Source: Nocardioides halotolerans DSM 19273 (GTDB lineage: Bacteria; Actinomycetota; Actinomycetes; Propionibacteriales; Nocardioidaceae). Taken from it: DNA of 64,000 bases. The notes below the pieces were generated by a model, which did no database searches, was not told the DNA's origin, and saw only the letters and a list, made by a program, of their open reading frames with translations. How positions within the stretch are numbered: position 1 is the stretch's first letter; every line of letters begins with the position of its first letter. Location: positions 13,399 to 77,398 of the forward strand of contig NZ_KE383926.1 of NCBI RefSeq assembly GCF_000422805.1, given 5' to 3'. Of this stretch, positions 1 through 9,541 are shown piece after piece. The position numbers and the translations under genes are program-made.

Positions 1-15
1 GGGCTCCTCGCACCT

Positions 16-48
16 CAGCCACCGTGGAGTCGCCACCGACGGTGGCTG
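16..48. terminator. hairpin, possible terminator
   Basis: A 10-bp perfect stem (CAGCCACCGT at 16-25 pairing with ACGGTGGCTG at 39-48) encloses a 13-nt loop. It lies just beyond the stop of the minus-strand GIY-YIG gene, so it could end that transcript, or one entering from a gene left of the window. There is no clear U-tract. Confidence 0.45.
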
Positions 49-65
49 GCCGCGGACGGCCGCCG

Positions 66-437
66 TCAGGTGGGGCCGCGGGCTGGGTCGGTGGCGGTCG
101 GTGCCGGTCTCGGCTCGGCGTCCTCCGCCGCGGCCTTCTCGCGCTCTCGGTCCTGCACGCCCTTGCGTCGCGACAGTGCGATCAGGGCGTCGTAGTCGCC
201 GCGGATGAGGGCTTCCTTCTTGGCCCGGCTCCAGCCGGCGATCCGCTTCTCGAAGGCGAAGGCCTGCTCGATGGAGTCGAACTCGGCGTTCCACACGAGC
301 TCCACCGGTCGCCGCCTGCGCGTGTAGACCGCGCCGTCGGGACTGTGGTTGTGCTGCCAGATCCGGCCGTCGAGATCCCAGGTGCTTCCGACGTAGTAGG
401 TGTCGTCGTTGCAACGAACCATGTAGGTGTAGGGCAT
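66..437 (-). CDS. GIY-YIG nuclease-domain protein (UPF0213/YhbQ-like)
   Basis: A protein of 123 residues. The single recognisable domain is GIY-YIG, with YMVRCNDDTYYVGST at about residues 5-19 as the divergent two-part motif, a downstream Arg (GRIWQH) and the typical ELVWNAEFDSIEQAFAFEK segment. Small stand-alone proteins of this type are putative structure-specific DNA endonucleases and their roles are poorly known. The charged C-terminal tail (EREKAAAEDAEPRPAP) is probably disordered. The ATG at 437 is chosen because the domain begins there; the frame stays open upstream to 758 but encodes nothing family-like. It is divergent from nuoA. Confidence 0.75.
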   Translation of the reverse strand: MPYTYMVRCNDDTYYVGSTWDLDGRIWQHNHSPDGAVYTRRRRPVELVWNAEFDSIEQAFAFEKRIAGWSRAKKEALIRGDYDALIALSRRKGVQDREREKAAAEDAEPRPAPTATDPARGPT

Positions 438-730
438 CCGTTCAGCCTCGGTGGGCCCACCGTCCTCCGTCGGCTCTCGTTCTGCCGCCTGTGTACGACG
501 TGCTCGTCGGTGCGGGCTGTGAACGACTCGTGGCCCATCGCTGTGGTGGCACTCATTTAGCGCACGTTCTCGTTGCCAATTTCTGCAGGTCAGGGGCCGG
601 AACCCCCCGACTTCTCTGCGTGGATCGCGAGTGGCAGTATGAGCGACGCGCCACTTAGTGATTGCGTTCACAAGTTCACGAATGCGATCTGGGTCACATC
701 GGAGCGGCAAGCGGAGAGAAGGCACAGCGG
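438..730. other. intergenic region upstream of the nuo operon
   Basis: This 293-bp divergent region lies between the GIY-YIG gene and nuoA and must hold the nuo promoter. A purine-rich stretch (GGAGAGAAGG, about 711-720) lies shortly before the nuoA ATG and can serve as ribosome binding site. No -10/-35 pair could be picked with confidence and no RNA gene was recognised. Confidence 0.4.
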
Positions 731-1090
731 ATGGACCTCTACATCCCGGTCCTGGCACTCGCGGCTCTGGCGTTCCTGTTCGCCGCCGGCTCGGTGGTGA
801 TGAGCAGCCAGGTCGGCCCGAAGCGCTACAACCGGGCCAAGCTCGACAGCTACGAGTGCGGCATCGAGCCGACTCCGCAGCCGGTCGGCGGTGGCCGGTT
901 CCCGGTGAAGTACTACATCACCGCGATGCTCTTCATCGTCTTCGACATCGAGATCATCTTTCTCTACCCGTGGGCCGTGCACTTCGACGCGATGAAGTTC
1001 TTCGGGCTCGCCGAGATGGTCATCTTCATCGTCACGGTCTTCGTCGCCTACACCTACGTGTGGCGTCGCGGCGGCCTCGACTGGGACTAG
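731..1090 (+). CDS. nuoA: NADH-quinone oxidoreductase subunit A
   Basis: NuoA is a small membrane subunit of proton-pumping complex I. The 119-residue product has the family's three transmembrane helices (about residues 3-23, 57-80 and 86-107) and the conserved loop KLDSYECGIEPTPQP, which carries the Cys of the quinone-site loop. FDIEIIFLYPWAV is the typical second helix. The ATG at 731 is chosen over the in-frame upstream ATG at 662 because the family N-terminus begins at MDLYIPVL. It is the first gene of the 14-gene operon. Confidence 0.97.
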   Translation: MDLYIPVLALAALAFLFAAGSVVMSSQVGPKRYNRAKLDSYECGIEPTPQPVGGGRFPVKYYITAMLFIVFDIEIIFLYPWAVHFDAMKFFGLAEMVIFIVTVFVAYTYVWRRGGLDWD

Positions 1091-1116
1091 CAACCACAAG
1101 GACGTAGGGACTCAGA

Positions 1117-1667
<551 letters not shown>

Positions 1668-1671
<4 letters not shown>

Positions 1672-2384
1672 CCGACGAGCAGCACGGCAACCCGCCGGCC
1701 GAGAACGCGCCGGCCACCCTCGAGCCCGAGGTGCGCGTGGTCGGCGAGCGCCGCGGCATGTTCGGGGTCGCCGGCTCCGGTGACACCAGCGGCTACGGCG
1801 GCCTGCGGCAGCCGATCGTCTTCCCGGTCGCGTCGCAGCGTCCCTTCGACGGCTGGCACGAGGAGGTCGCGGCCGCGCTCGACACGGCGCTGGCCGGAGG
1901 CGGGCTCGAGCACGCCGTCGAGAGCGTGGTCATCCACCGCGGCGAGATCACCTTCCACGTACGCCGCGAGGACCTCGCAGCAGTCGCCCGGCTGCTGCGC
2001 GACGACCCGGCGCTGCGGTTCGAGTTCTGCTCGGGGGTGTCGGGCGTCCACTACCCCGAGGACGCCGGCCGCGAGCTGCACGCCGTCTACCACCTGCTGT
2101 CGATGACTTTCAACCGCAGGATCCGGGTCGAGGTCACCTGCCCCGAGGGCGACCCGCACATCCCCTCGATCATGGCGACCTACCCGACCAACGACTGGCA
2201 CGAGCGCGAGACGTTCGACATGTTCGGCATCGTCTTCGACGGCCACCCCGCGCTCACCCGGATCCTCATGCCCGACGACTGGCCGGGCCACCCGCAGCGC
2301 AAGGACTACCCCCTGGGCGGCATCCCGGTCGAGTACAAGGGTGGCGTCATCCCGCCGCCCGACGAGCGACGGAGCTACAGCTGA
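1668..2384 (+). CDS. nuoC: NADH-quinone oxidoreductase subunit C
   Basis: NuoC is the 30-kDa subunit of the complex I connecting arm and packs against NuoD. It has 238 residues: a low-complexity N-terminal extension of about 50 residues, then the family domain with FCSGVSGVHYPE and the signature ERETFDMFGIVFDGHPALTRILMPDDW split across about residues 182-208. The GTG start at 1668 overlaps the nuoB stop (GTGA), which suggests translational coupling. The frame is open far upstream but only shadows nuoB there. Confidence 0.95.
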
Positions 2385-2386
2385 AC

Positions 2387-3733
2387 ATGACCACCGACAC
2401 CCAGCAGGACCTCTACGCCGGCGCCAGCGAGACCAGCGAGGGCCGCGTCTTCACCGTCACCGGCCAGGACTGGGACCAGATCGCCCAGGGCGTGGCCGAG
2501 GAGGCCGACGAGCGGGTCGTGGTCAACATGGGCCCGCAGCACCCCTCGACCCACGGCGTGCTCCGCCTGATCCTCGAGCTCGACGGCGAGACGGTGACCG
2601 AGGCCCGCTGCGGCATCGGCTACCTGCACACCGGCATCGAGAAGAACATGGAGTTCCGCTCCTGGGTGCAGGGCGTCACGTTCTGCACCCGCATGGACTA
2701 CCTCAGCCCGTTCTTCAACGAGGCGACCTACTGCCTCGGCGTCGAGCGGCTCCTCGACATCGAGGACGACATCCCCGAGAAGGCCCAGGTCATGCGGGTC
2801 CTGCTCATGGAGCTCAACCGCATCTCCTCCCACCTGGTCTGCATCGCGACCGGCGGCATGGAGATCGGCGCGCTGACGGTCATGACGATCGGCTTCCGCG
2901 AGCGCGAGCTCGTGCTCGACCTGTTCGAGCTCATCACCGGCCTGCGCATGAACCACGCGTTCATCCGCCCCGGCGGCGTCGCCCAGGACCTCCCGCCCGG
3001 AGCCCTCGACGAGATCCGCGCGTTCATCGCGCTGATGAAGAAGCGCCTCCCCGAGTACGCCGCCCTGTGCAACGCCAACCCGATCTTCAAGGGCCGGCTC
3101 GAGGGCGTCGGCCACCTCGAGCTCGACGGCTGCCTGGCGCTCGGCCTCAGCGGTCCGCCGCTGCGGGCCGCGGGCTACCCGTGGGACCTCCGCAAGACGC
3201 AGCCCTACTCGGGCTACGAGGACTACGACTTCGAGGTCCAGACCTGGGACACCTGCGACTCCTACGGGCGCTTCCGGGTCCGGCTCAACGAGATGTGGGA
3301 GTCGCTCAAGATCATCGAGCAGGCCGCCAACCGCCTCGCGGGTCTCGAGGGCGCGCCGGTCATGGTGTCCGACAAGAAGGTCGCGTGGCCGAGCCAGCTC
3401 GCGATCGGCAGCGACGGCATGGGCAACAGCCTCGACCACATCCGCCACATCATGGGTGAGTCGATGGAGGCCCTGATCCACCACTTCAAGCTGGTCACCG
3501 AGGGCTTCCGGGTCCCGGCCGGCCAGGCCTACGTCCCGATCGAGTCGCCGCGCGGCGAGCTCGGCGCCCACGTCGTGTCCGACGGCGGCACCCGCCCCTT
3601 CCGCGCGCACTTCCGCGACCCGTCGTTCACCAACCTCCAGGCCACCAGCGTGATGAGCGAGGGCGGCATGGTCGCCGACGTCATCGTCGCCATCGCCTCG
3701 ATCGACCCCGTGATGGGAGGCGTCGACCGGTGA
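2387..3733 (+). CDS. nuoD: NADH-quinone oxidoreductase subunit D
   Basis: NuoD is the 49-kDa subunit that forms the quinone-binding cavity with NuoB. The 448-residue protein has the N-terminal signature NMGPQHPSTHGVLRLILELDGE (about residues 46-67, containing the cavity His), RCGIGYLHTGIEKNMEF, and the conserved C-terminus ending in DPVMGGVDR, which is typical of the family. An N-terminal extension of about 40 residues precedes the domain. The ATG lies 2 bp after the nuoC stop, and the end overlaps the nuoE GTG. Confidence 0.97.
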   Translation: MTTDTQQDLYAGASETSEGRVFTVTGQDWDQIAQGVAEEADERVVVNMGPQHPSTHGVLRLILELDGETVTEARCGIGYLHTGIEKNMEFRSWVQGVTFCTRMDYLSPFFNEATYCLGVERLLDIEDDIPEKAQVMRVLLMELNRISSHLVCIATGGMEIGALTVMTIGFRERELVLDLFELITGLRMNHAFIRPGGVAQDLPPGALDEIRAFIALMKKRLPEYAALCNANPIFKGRLEGVGHLELDGCLALGLSGPPLRAAGYPWDLRKTQPYSGYEDYDFEVQTWDTCDSYGRFRVRLNEMWESLKIIEQAANRLAGLEGAPVMVSDKKVAWPSQLAIGSDGMGNSLDHIRHIMGESMEALIHHFKLVTEGFRVPAGQAYVPIESPRGELGAHVVSDGGTRPFRAHFRDPSFTNLQATSVMSEGGMVADVIVAIASIDPVMGGVDR

Positions 3734-4503
3734 CTCTTCTGACCGACGAGACCTTCGGCGAGCTCGAGGCCATCGCCGCGCGCTACCCCGAGCCCCGCAG
3801 CGGCCTGCTGCCGATGCTGCACCTCGTGCAGTCGGTCGAGGGCCGGATCACCCCGGAGGGGATCGAGGCCTGTGCCGAGATCCTCGGCATCTCCGCCGCC
3901 GAGGTGAGCGGGGTCGCGACGTTCTACACGATGTACAAGCGCAAGCCCGTCGGCGACTACCTCGTCGGCGTCTGCACCAACACGCTGTGCGCGGTGATGG
4001 GCGGCGACGCGATCTTCGAGCGGCTCAAGGACCACCTCGACGTCGGCAACGACGAGACGACCGCCGACGGCAAGATCACCCTCGAGCACGTCGAGTGCAA
4101 CGCCGCCTGCGACTACGCGCCGGTGATGATGGTCAACTGGGAGTTCATGGACAACATGACCCCCACCTCGGCCGTCCGGCTCGTCGACGACCTGCGCGAG
4201 GGCAAGGAGGTCACCTCCACCCGCGGTCCGCGGCTGTGCACGTGGAAGGAGGCCGAGCGCGTGCTCGCCGGCTTCCCCGACGGCCGCGTCGACGAGGGGC
4301 CCGGGGCCGGCGCCGCCTCGCTCGTGGGGCTCAACCTCGCCCGTCAGAACTCCTGGTCCGCCCCGAGCGGCGGCGGGGCCGAGCGCAAGGACAAAAGCAT
4401 CGAGAGCGGCACCGCCGAGACCAAGGGCGGCGCGGTCGCCCAGGCCGACACCTCGCGCGCCGAGACCGAGACCGAGCAAGAAGAGGGCAAGAAGAGTGAC
4501 TAG
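3730..4503 (+). CDS. nuoE: NADH-quinone oxidoreductase subunit E
   Basis: NuoE is the 24-kDa thioredoxin-like subunit of the NADH dehydrogenase module and carries the [2Fe-2S] cluster N1a. In 257 residues the four ligands are seen as GVCTNTLC (about residues 80-87) and VECNAACDYAPV (about 121-132). Beyond the domain there is a hydrophilic tail of about 60 residues, ending in an acid/lysine-rich TETEQEEGKKSD, which is longer than in many homologues. GTG start overlaps nuoD; the stop overlaps the nuoF GTG by 8 bp. Confidence 0.95.
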   Translation: MTLLTDETFGELEAIAARYPEPRSGLLPMLHLVQSVEGRITPEGIEACAEILGISAAEVSGVATFYTMYKRKPVGDYLVGVCTNTLCAVMGGDAIFERLKDHLDVGNDETTADGKITLEHVECNAACDYAPVMMVNWEFMDNMTPTSAVRLVDDLREGKEVTSTRGPRLCTWKEAERVLAGFPDGRVDEGPGAGAASLVGLNLARQNSWSAPSGGGAERKDKSIESGTAETKGGAVAQADTSRAETETEQEEGKKSD

Positions 4504-5806
4504 CACCCTCACCCCCGTCCTCACCGACATCTGGGACGCCGACCAGTCCTGGAAGCTGTCGACCTACACCGACCGCGGCGGCTACGCCGCGCTCGACAAG
4601 GCGTTGGGGATGGCGCCCGACGCCATCGTCACCGCGGTGAAGGACTCCGGCCTCCGCGGCCGCGGTGGCGCGGGCTTCCCGACCGGCATGAAGTGGTCGT
4701 TCATCCCGCAGGACAACCCGAACCCGAAGTACCTCGTCGTCAACGCCGACGAGTCCGAGCCGGGCACCTGCAAGGACATCCCGCTGATGATGGCCAACCC
4801 CCACGTGCTCGTGGAGGGCGTGATCATCAGCTCGTTCGCGATCCGCGCCAACAAGGCCTTCATCTACATCCGCGGCGAGGTGCTCCACGTGATCCGCCGG
4901 GTGCAGGCCGCGGTCGAGGAGGCGTACGCCGCCGGCCACCTCGGGAAGGACATCCACGGCTCGGGCTACGACCTCGACGTCGTCGTCCACGCCGGTGCTG
5001 GCGCCTACATCTGCGGCGAGGAGACGGCGCTGCTCGAGGGGCTCGAGGGCCGCCGCGGGCAGCCGCGCCTGCGGCCGCCGTTCCCCGCGGTCGCCGGTCT
5101 CTACGCCAGCCCCACGGTGATCAACAACGTCGAGTCGATCGCGTCGGTGCCGAGCATCATCGAGCACGGGGCCGAGTGGTTCGCCTCGATGGGCACCGAG
5201 AAGTCCAAGGGCTACGGCATCTTCAGCCTCTCGGGCCACGTCACCCGCCCCGGACAGTACGAAGCTCCGCTCGGCATCACGCTGCGCGAGCTGATCGACC
5301 TCGCCGGCGGGATGCGCGAGGGCCACGTGCTCAAGTTCTGGACGCCCGGCGGCTCCAGCACGCCGCTCCTCACCGACGAGCACCTCGACGTGCCGCTCGG
5401 CTTCGAGGAGGTCGTCGCGGCCGGCTCGATGCTCGGCACCCGCGCGCTCCAGCTCTTCGACGAGACCACCTGCGTGGTCCGGGCGGTGCTGCGCTGGACG
5501 GAGTTCTACAAGCACGAGTCGTGCGGCAAGTGCACGCCGTGCCGCGAGGGCACGTGGTGGCTGGTGCAGATGCTCACCAGGCTCGAGCAGGGCGTCGGAG
5601 AGGAGAGCGACCTCGACCTGCTGCTCGACCAGTGCGACAACATCTTCGGCCGCTCGTTCTGCGCGCTGGCCGACGGTGCGGTGAGCCCGATCCAGAGCTC
5701 CATCAAGTACTTCCGCGACGAGTACCTCCAGCACCTCGCCGAGGGCGGGTGCCCGTTCGACCCGATGAAGTCCACCCTGTTCGCCGACGAGCTCGAGATG
5801 GCCTGA
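4496..5806 (+). CDS. nuoF: NADH-quinone oxidoreductase subunit F (FMN/NADH-binding)
   Basis: NuoF binds NADH and FMN and carries [4Fe-4S] cluster N3, the entry point of electrons. In 436 residues one sees the glycine-rich nucleotide site LRGRGGAGFPTGMKW (about 53-67), the FMN-site segment NADESEPGTCKD, the GAGAYICGEETALLESLEG-like stretch (here LLEGLEG), and the N3 ligands HESCGKCTPCREGT (about 340-353) with a distal Cys in GRSFCALADG. GTG start at 4496, inside the end of nuoE. Confidence 0.97.
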   Translation: MTSTLTPVLTDIWDADQSWKLSTYTDRGGYAALDKALGMAPDAIVTAVKDSGLRGRGGAGFPTGMKWSFIPQDNPNPKYLVVNADESEPGTCKDIPLMMANPHVLVEGVIISSFAIRANKAFIYIRGEVLHVIRRVQAAVEEAYAAGHLGKDIHGSGYDLDVVVHAGAGAYICGEETALLEGLEGRRGQPRLRPPFPAVAGLYASPTVINNVESIASVPSIIEHGAEWFASMGTEKSKGYGIFSLSGHVTRPGQYEAPLGITLRELIDLAGGMREGHVLKFWTPGGSSTPLLTDEHLDVPLGFEEVVAAGSMLGTRALQLFDETTCVVRAVLRWTEFYKHESCGKCTPCREGTWWLVQMLTRLEQGVGEESDLDLLLDQCDNIFGRSFCALADGAVSPIQSSIKYFRDEYLQHLAEGGCPFDPMKSTLFADELEMA

Positions 5807-5811
5807 GCGAC

Positions 5812-8235
5812 ATGACCACTGCTCCCGAGAAGACCGACGCGGCTGTCCCGGACACCGTCAAGACGGTGTCGGTGACCATCGACGGCATCCAGGTCAGCGT
5901 CCCCGAGAACACCCTCGTGATCCGCGCCGCCGAGCAGGTCGGCGTCCAGATCCCGCGCTTCTGCGACCACCCGCTGCTCGCACCGGTCGGCGCGTGCCGC
6001 CAGTGCCTGGTCGACATCCCCGACGCCGGCAACGGCCGCGGCTTCCCCAAGCCGCAGGCCTCGTGCACGCTGCCCGTCGCCGAGGGCATGGTCGTCAACA
6101 CCCAGGTCACCAGCGAGGTCGCCGACAAGGCGCAGCAGGGGATCATGGAGTTCCTGCTGATCAACCACCCGCTCGACTGCCCGGTCTGCGACAAGGGCGG
6201 CGAGTGCCCCCTCCAGAACCAGGCCATGTCCAACGGCCGCGGCGAGTCGCGGTTCTTCGAGTCCGGCGGCCTCAAGCGGACCTTCCCCAAGCCGATCAAC
6301 ATCTCGGCGCAGGTGCTGCTCGACCGCGAGCGGTGCGTGCTGTGCGCCCGCTGCACCCGCTTCTCCGCGCAGATCTCCGGCGACCCGTTCATCGAGCTCA
6401 TCGAGCGCGGCGCCCTGCAGCAGGTCGGCATCTACGAGAAGGAGCCGTACGACAGCTACTTCTCCGGCAACACCATCCAGATCTGCCCGGTGGGCGCGCT
6501 GACCTCGGCCGAGTACCGCTTCCGCTCGCGCCCCTTCGACCTCGTCTCCACCCCCTCGATCGCCGAGCACGACGCGTGCGGCTCCGCGATCCGCGTCGAC
6601 CACCGGCGCGGCAAGGTGATGCGCCGCCTCGCCGGCAACGACCCCGAGGTCAACGAGGAGTGGATCACCGACAAGGACCGGTTCGCGTTCCACTACGCCA
6701 CGGCCGGCGACCGGCTCACCTACCCGCAGGTCCGCGACACCGATGGCGAGCTGCGCCCGGCGTCGTGGACCGAGGCGTTCGCGGTGGCGGCCCGCGGGCT
6801 GCGCGAGGCTGGCGGCGTGGGCGTGCTGCCCGGGGGCCGGCTCACCGCCGAGGACGCCTACGCCTACTCGAAGTTCGCCCGCGTCGCGCTCGGCACCCAC
6901 GACATCGACTTCCGGGCCCGTCCGCTCTCGGCCGAGGAGGCGTCGTTCCTCGCGGCCAAGGTGGTGCTCACCGGCCCCGCCAACGGCGCCCCGACCTACG
7001 CCGACCTCGAGCGTGCCAACCGGGTGCTGCTGGTCGGGTTCGAGCCCGAGGACGAGGCCGGCGCGGTGTTCCTCCGCCTGCGCAAGGCCCACCTCGCCTC
7101 CGGCACGCAGGTCGTCTCCATCGCTCCGCACACCTCGCGCGGCCTGCTCAAGATGGGCGGCGCGCTCATCCGGACCGCGCCCGGCGACGAGGCCGCGGCG
7201 CTCGACGAGCTCGGCATGACCGGCGAGCACCCGCTCGACTCGACGTCGGTGATCATGGTCGGCGAGCGGCTCGCGACCTCGCCCGGCGCGCTCTCCTCGG
7301 CCGCGGGCCTCGCGGCCCGCACCGGTGCCCGGCTCGCGTGGGTCCCGCGCCGCGCCGGTGACCGGGGCGCCGTCGAGACCGGCTGCCTGCCCAACCTCCT
7401 GCCCGGCGGCCGTCCCGTCGCCGACGCCCAGGCGCGGGTCGACGTGGCGACCACGTGGGGCATCGACTCGCTGCCCGAGACGCCCGGGCGCGACGCCGAC
7501 CAGATCGTCGCCGCGGTCAACGCCGGCGAGCTCGGCGGGCTCGTCGTCGGCGGTGTCGACCCCGACGACACCGCAGACCCGGCGGCGTTCCGTGCGGCCC
7601 TCGACGCCGCGTCGTTCGTCGTCGCGCTCGAGCTGCGCGAGACCGACGTGACGCGCGCGGCCGACGTCGTGTTCCCCGTGGCCGCGGTGATCGACAAGGC
7701 CGGCATGTTCGTCACCTGGGAGGGTCGCCCGCGCTCGTTCGACGCGGTGTTCACCAACCCGCAGGCGCTGCCCGACAGCCGGGTGCTGGCCGGCATCGCC
7801 GAGGAGCTCGACCGGCCGCTCGGCTTCCGGACGGTCGGCGAGGTGCGCGCGCAGATGGAGGACCTCGGCCCGTGGGACGGCGACCGCGCCGCCTTCGACG
7901 CCGTCGTCAACACGGCGCCCACCGACACCTCCGGCGAGACGATGGCGCTGTCCACCTGGAAGCAGCTGCTCGACCACGGCTCGATGCAGGACGGCGACGA
8001 CAACCTGCGCGCCACCGCCCGCCACGCCGTCGCACGGGTGAGCCGGGCCGTCCTCGAGGCCCACGGCGAGACCGTGACGATCACCGGCGACCGCGGCGAG
8101 TGGACCCTGCCGGCCGAGGTCGCCGACCTGCCCGACGGCGTCGTCTGGGTGCCCGCCAACAACGCCGGCAACGGCGTGCTCGCCGACCTGGCGTCGCCGG
8201 GCAGCCGGGTCACCGTGAAGGGAGCGCAGCTGTGA
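5812..8235 (+). CDS. nuoG: NADH-quinone oxidoreductase subunit G
   Basis: NuoG is the large Fe-S subunit of the peripheral arm. In 807 residues: a [2Fe-2S] domain with CDHPLLAPVGACRQC (about 50-64), a His/Cys cluster site HPLDCPVCDKGGECPLQ (about 120-136), two [4Fe-4S] sites around CVLCARCTRF and the following Cys of ICPVGAL, then a molybdopterin-oxidoreductase-like domain. At the place where some NuoG proteins have the extra N7 cluster (CxxCxxxC) this one reads STPSIAEHDACGSA, so those ligands are absent. The ATG at 5812 lies 5 bp after nuoF; the upstream open frame is a nuoF shadow. Confidence 0.95.
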   Translation: MTTAPEKTDAAVPDTVKTVSVTIDGIQVSVPENTLVIRAAEQVGVQIPRFCDHPLLAPVGACRQCLVDIPDAGNGRGFPKPQASCTLPVAEGMVVNTQVTSEVADKAQQGIMEFLLINHPLDCPVCDKGGECPLQNQAMSNGRGESRFFESGGLKRTFPKPINISAQVLLDRERCVLCARCTRFSAQISGDPFIELIERGALQQVGIYEKEPYDSYFSGNTIQICPVGALTSAEYRFRSRPFDLVSTPSIAEHDACGSAIRVDHRRGKVMRRLAGNDPEVNEEWITDKDRFAFHYATAGDRLTYPQVRDTDGELRPASWTEAFAVAARGLREAGGVGVLPGGRLTAEDAYAYSKFARVALGTHDIDFRARPLSAEEASFLAAKVVLTGPANGAPTYADLERANRVLLVGFEPEDEAGAVFLRLRKAHLASGTQVVSIAPHTSRGLLKMGGALIRTAPGDEAAALDELGMTGEHPLDSTSVIMVGERLATSPGALSSAAGLAARTGARLAWVPRRAGDRGAVETGCLPNLLPGGRPVADAQARVDVATTWGIDSLPETPGRDADQIVAAVNAGELGGLVVGGVDPDDTADPAAFRAALDAASFVVALELRETDVTRAADVVFPVAAVIDKAGMFVTWEGRPRSFDAVFTNPQALPDSRVLAGIAEELDRPLGFRTVGEVRAQMEDLGPWDGDRAAFDAVVNTAPTDTSGETMALSTWKQLLDHGSMQDGDDNLRATARHAVARVSRAVLEAHGETVTITGDRGEWTLPAEVADLPDGVVWVPANNAGNGVLADLASPGSRVTVKGAQL

Positions 8236-9539
8236 GCACCGCTGTGAGCACCGCCGTGATGCCCCTCGCGCTGGAGCAGTTCGGCCACGACCCGTGGTGG
8301 ATCATCCTGATCAAGACCGTGGCGATCTTCGTGATCCTGGTCCTGCTCACGCTGTTCAACATCTGGTGGGAGCGTCGCGTCGTGGCGCGGATGCAGCACC
8401 GCATCGGCCCCAACGTGCACGGCCCGTTCGGCCTGCTCCAGTCGCTCGCCGACGGCGTCAAGCTGGCGCTCAAGGAGGACATCATCCCGAAGGCCGCCGA
8501 CAAGGTGGTCTTCCTCCTCGCGCCGGTGCTCGCGACGGTGCCGGCGTTCGTGACGTTCGCGGTGATCCCGTTCGGGCCCGAGGTCTCGTGGTTCGGCCAC
8601 ACGACGCCGCTCCAGCTCACCGACATGCCCGTCGCGGTGCTGTTCGTGATGGCCATCGCGTCGATCGGCATCTACGGCATCGTGCTCGGCGGCTGGTCCA
8701 GCGGGTCGACGTACGCCCTGCTCGGCGGCCTGCGCTCGAGCGCCCAGATGATCTCCTACGAGGTCGCGATGGGCCTCGCGCTCGTCGCGGTGTTCCTCTA
8801 CGCCGGGTCGCTGTCGACCTCGGAGATCGTCGCCGCACAGGACGACCTCTGGTACGGCCTGATCCTGCTGCCGTCGTTCGTGATCTACGTGATCTCGATG
8901 ATCGGCGAGACCAACCGCGCGCCGTTCGACCTCCCCGAGGCCGAGGGCGAGCTCGTCGGTGGCTTCCACACCGAGTACAGCTCGCTGAAGTTCGCGCTGT
9001 TCTTCCTCGCCGAGTACATCAACATGGCCACGGTCTCGGCGCTGGCGACCACGCTGTTCCTCGGCGGCTGGCACGCGCCGTTCTGGATCGACCACCTCTA
9101 CGGCGGCTTCAACGAGGGCTACTGGCCGCTGCTGTGGTTCTTCGGCAAGGTGCTCGGGTTCATCTTCTTCTTCATCTGGCTCCGCGGCACCCTGCCGCGG
9201 CTGCGCTACGACCAGTTCATGGCGCTCGGGTGGAAGTGGCTCATCCCGATCTCGCTCGGCTGGATCATCGCGGTGGCCACGATCCGGGCCGTGTCGCTGC
9301 ACGGCAGCATCGACCGCCAGTACCTCATGGCCGGCATCGGCGTCGCGCTGGTGCTGCTGATCGCCCTCTCGTTCTGGCCGAGCAAGGACGGCGGCGACGA
9401 GGAGGTCGAGGCGCCGACGGCTGGCACCGGCGGCTTCCCGACCCCGCCCATGCCCGCTGGCGGCGCCGTCCGCGGCGCCGCCCAGCCCCTGACCTTCGAA
9501 ACCAGCGGCAGCACCGTCTCCGCCGGCAGTGAGGACTGA
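8232..9539 (+). CDS. nuoH: NADH-quinone oxidoreductase subunit H
   Basis: NuoH is the membrane subunit that joins the two arms and closes the quinone tunnel. The 435-residue protein has about eight to nine transmembrane helices and the signature loops RRVVARMQHRIGPNVHGPFG (about 45-64) and GETNRAPFDLPEAEGELVGG. A Pro/Ala/Gly-rich C-terminal tail of about 50 residues is extra. The GTG at 8232 overlaps the nuoG stop and has AAGGGAG 7 nt upstream. The first 12 bp are duplicated (GTGAGCACCGC twice), so GTG 8244 and ATG 8259 are alternative starts. Confidence 0.95.
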   Translation: MSTAVSTAVMPLALEQFGHDPWWIILIKTVAIFVILVLLTLFNIWWERRVVARMQHRIGPNVHGPFGLLQSLADGVKLALKEDIIPKAADKVVFLLAPVLATVPAFVTFAVIPFGPEVSWFGHTTPLQLTDMPVAVLFVMAIASIGIYGIVLGGWSSGSTYALLGGLRSSAQMISYEVAMGLALVAVFLYAGSLSTSEIVAAQDDLWYGLILLPSFVIYVISMIGETNRAPFDLPEAEGELVGGFHTEYSSLKFALFFLAEYINMATVSALATTLFLGGWHAPFWIDHLYGGFNEGYWPLLWFFGKVLGFIFFFIWLRGTLPRLRYDQFMALGWKWLIPISLGWIIAVATIRAVSLHGSIDRQYLMAGIGVALVLLIALSFWPSKDGGDEEVEAPTAGTGGFPTPPMPAGGAVRGAAQPLTFETSGSTVSAGSED

Positions 9540-9541
9540 CG

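Noticed and set aside
24..560. A plus-strand open frame antisense to the GIY-YIG gene
   Set aside because: It lacks any domain or ribosome binding site, while the minus strand encodes a recognisable GIY-YIG domain.
5506..8064. A very long minus-strand open frame (852 codons) across nuoF and nuoG
   Set aside because: It is the antisense reading of clearly conserved genes in high-GC DNA, has Arg/Gly/Asp-rich composition without a fold signature, and similar long antisense frames occur under nearly all genes of the window.
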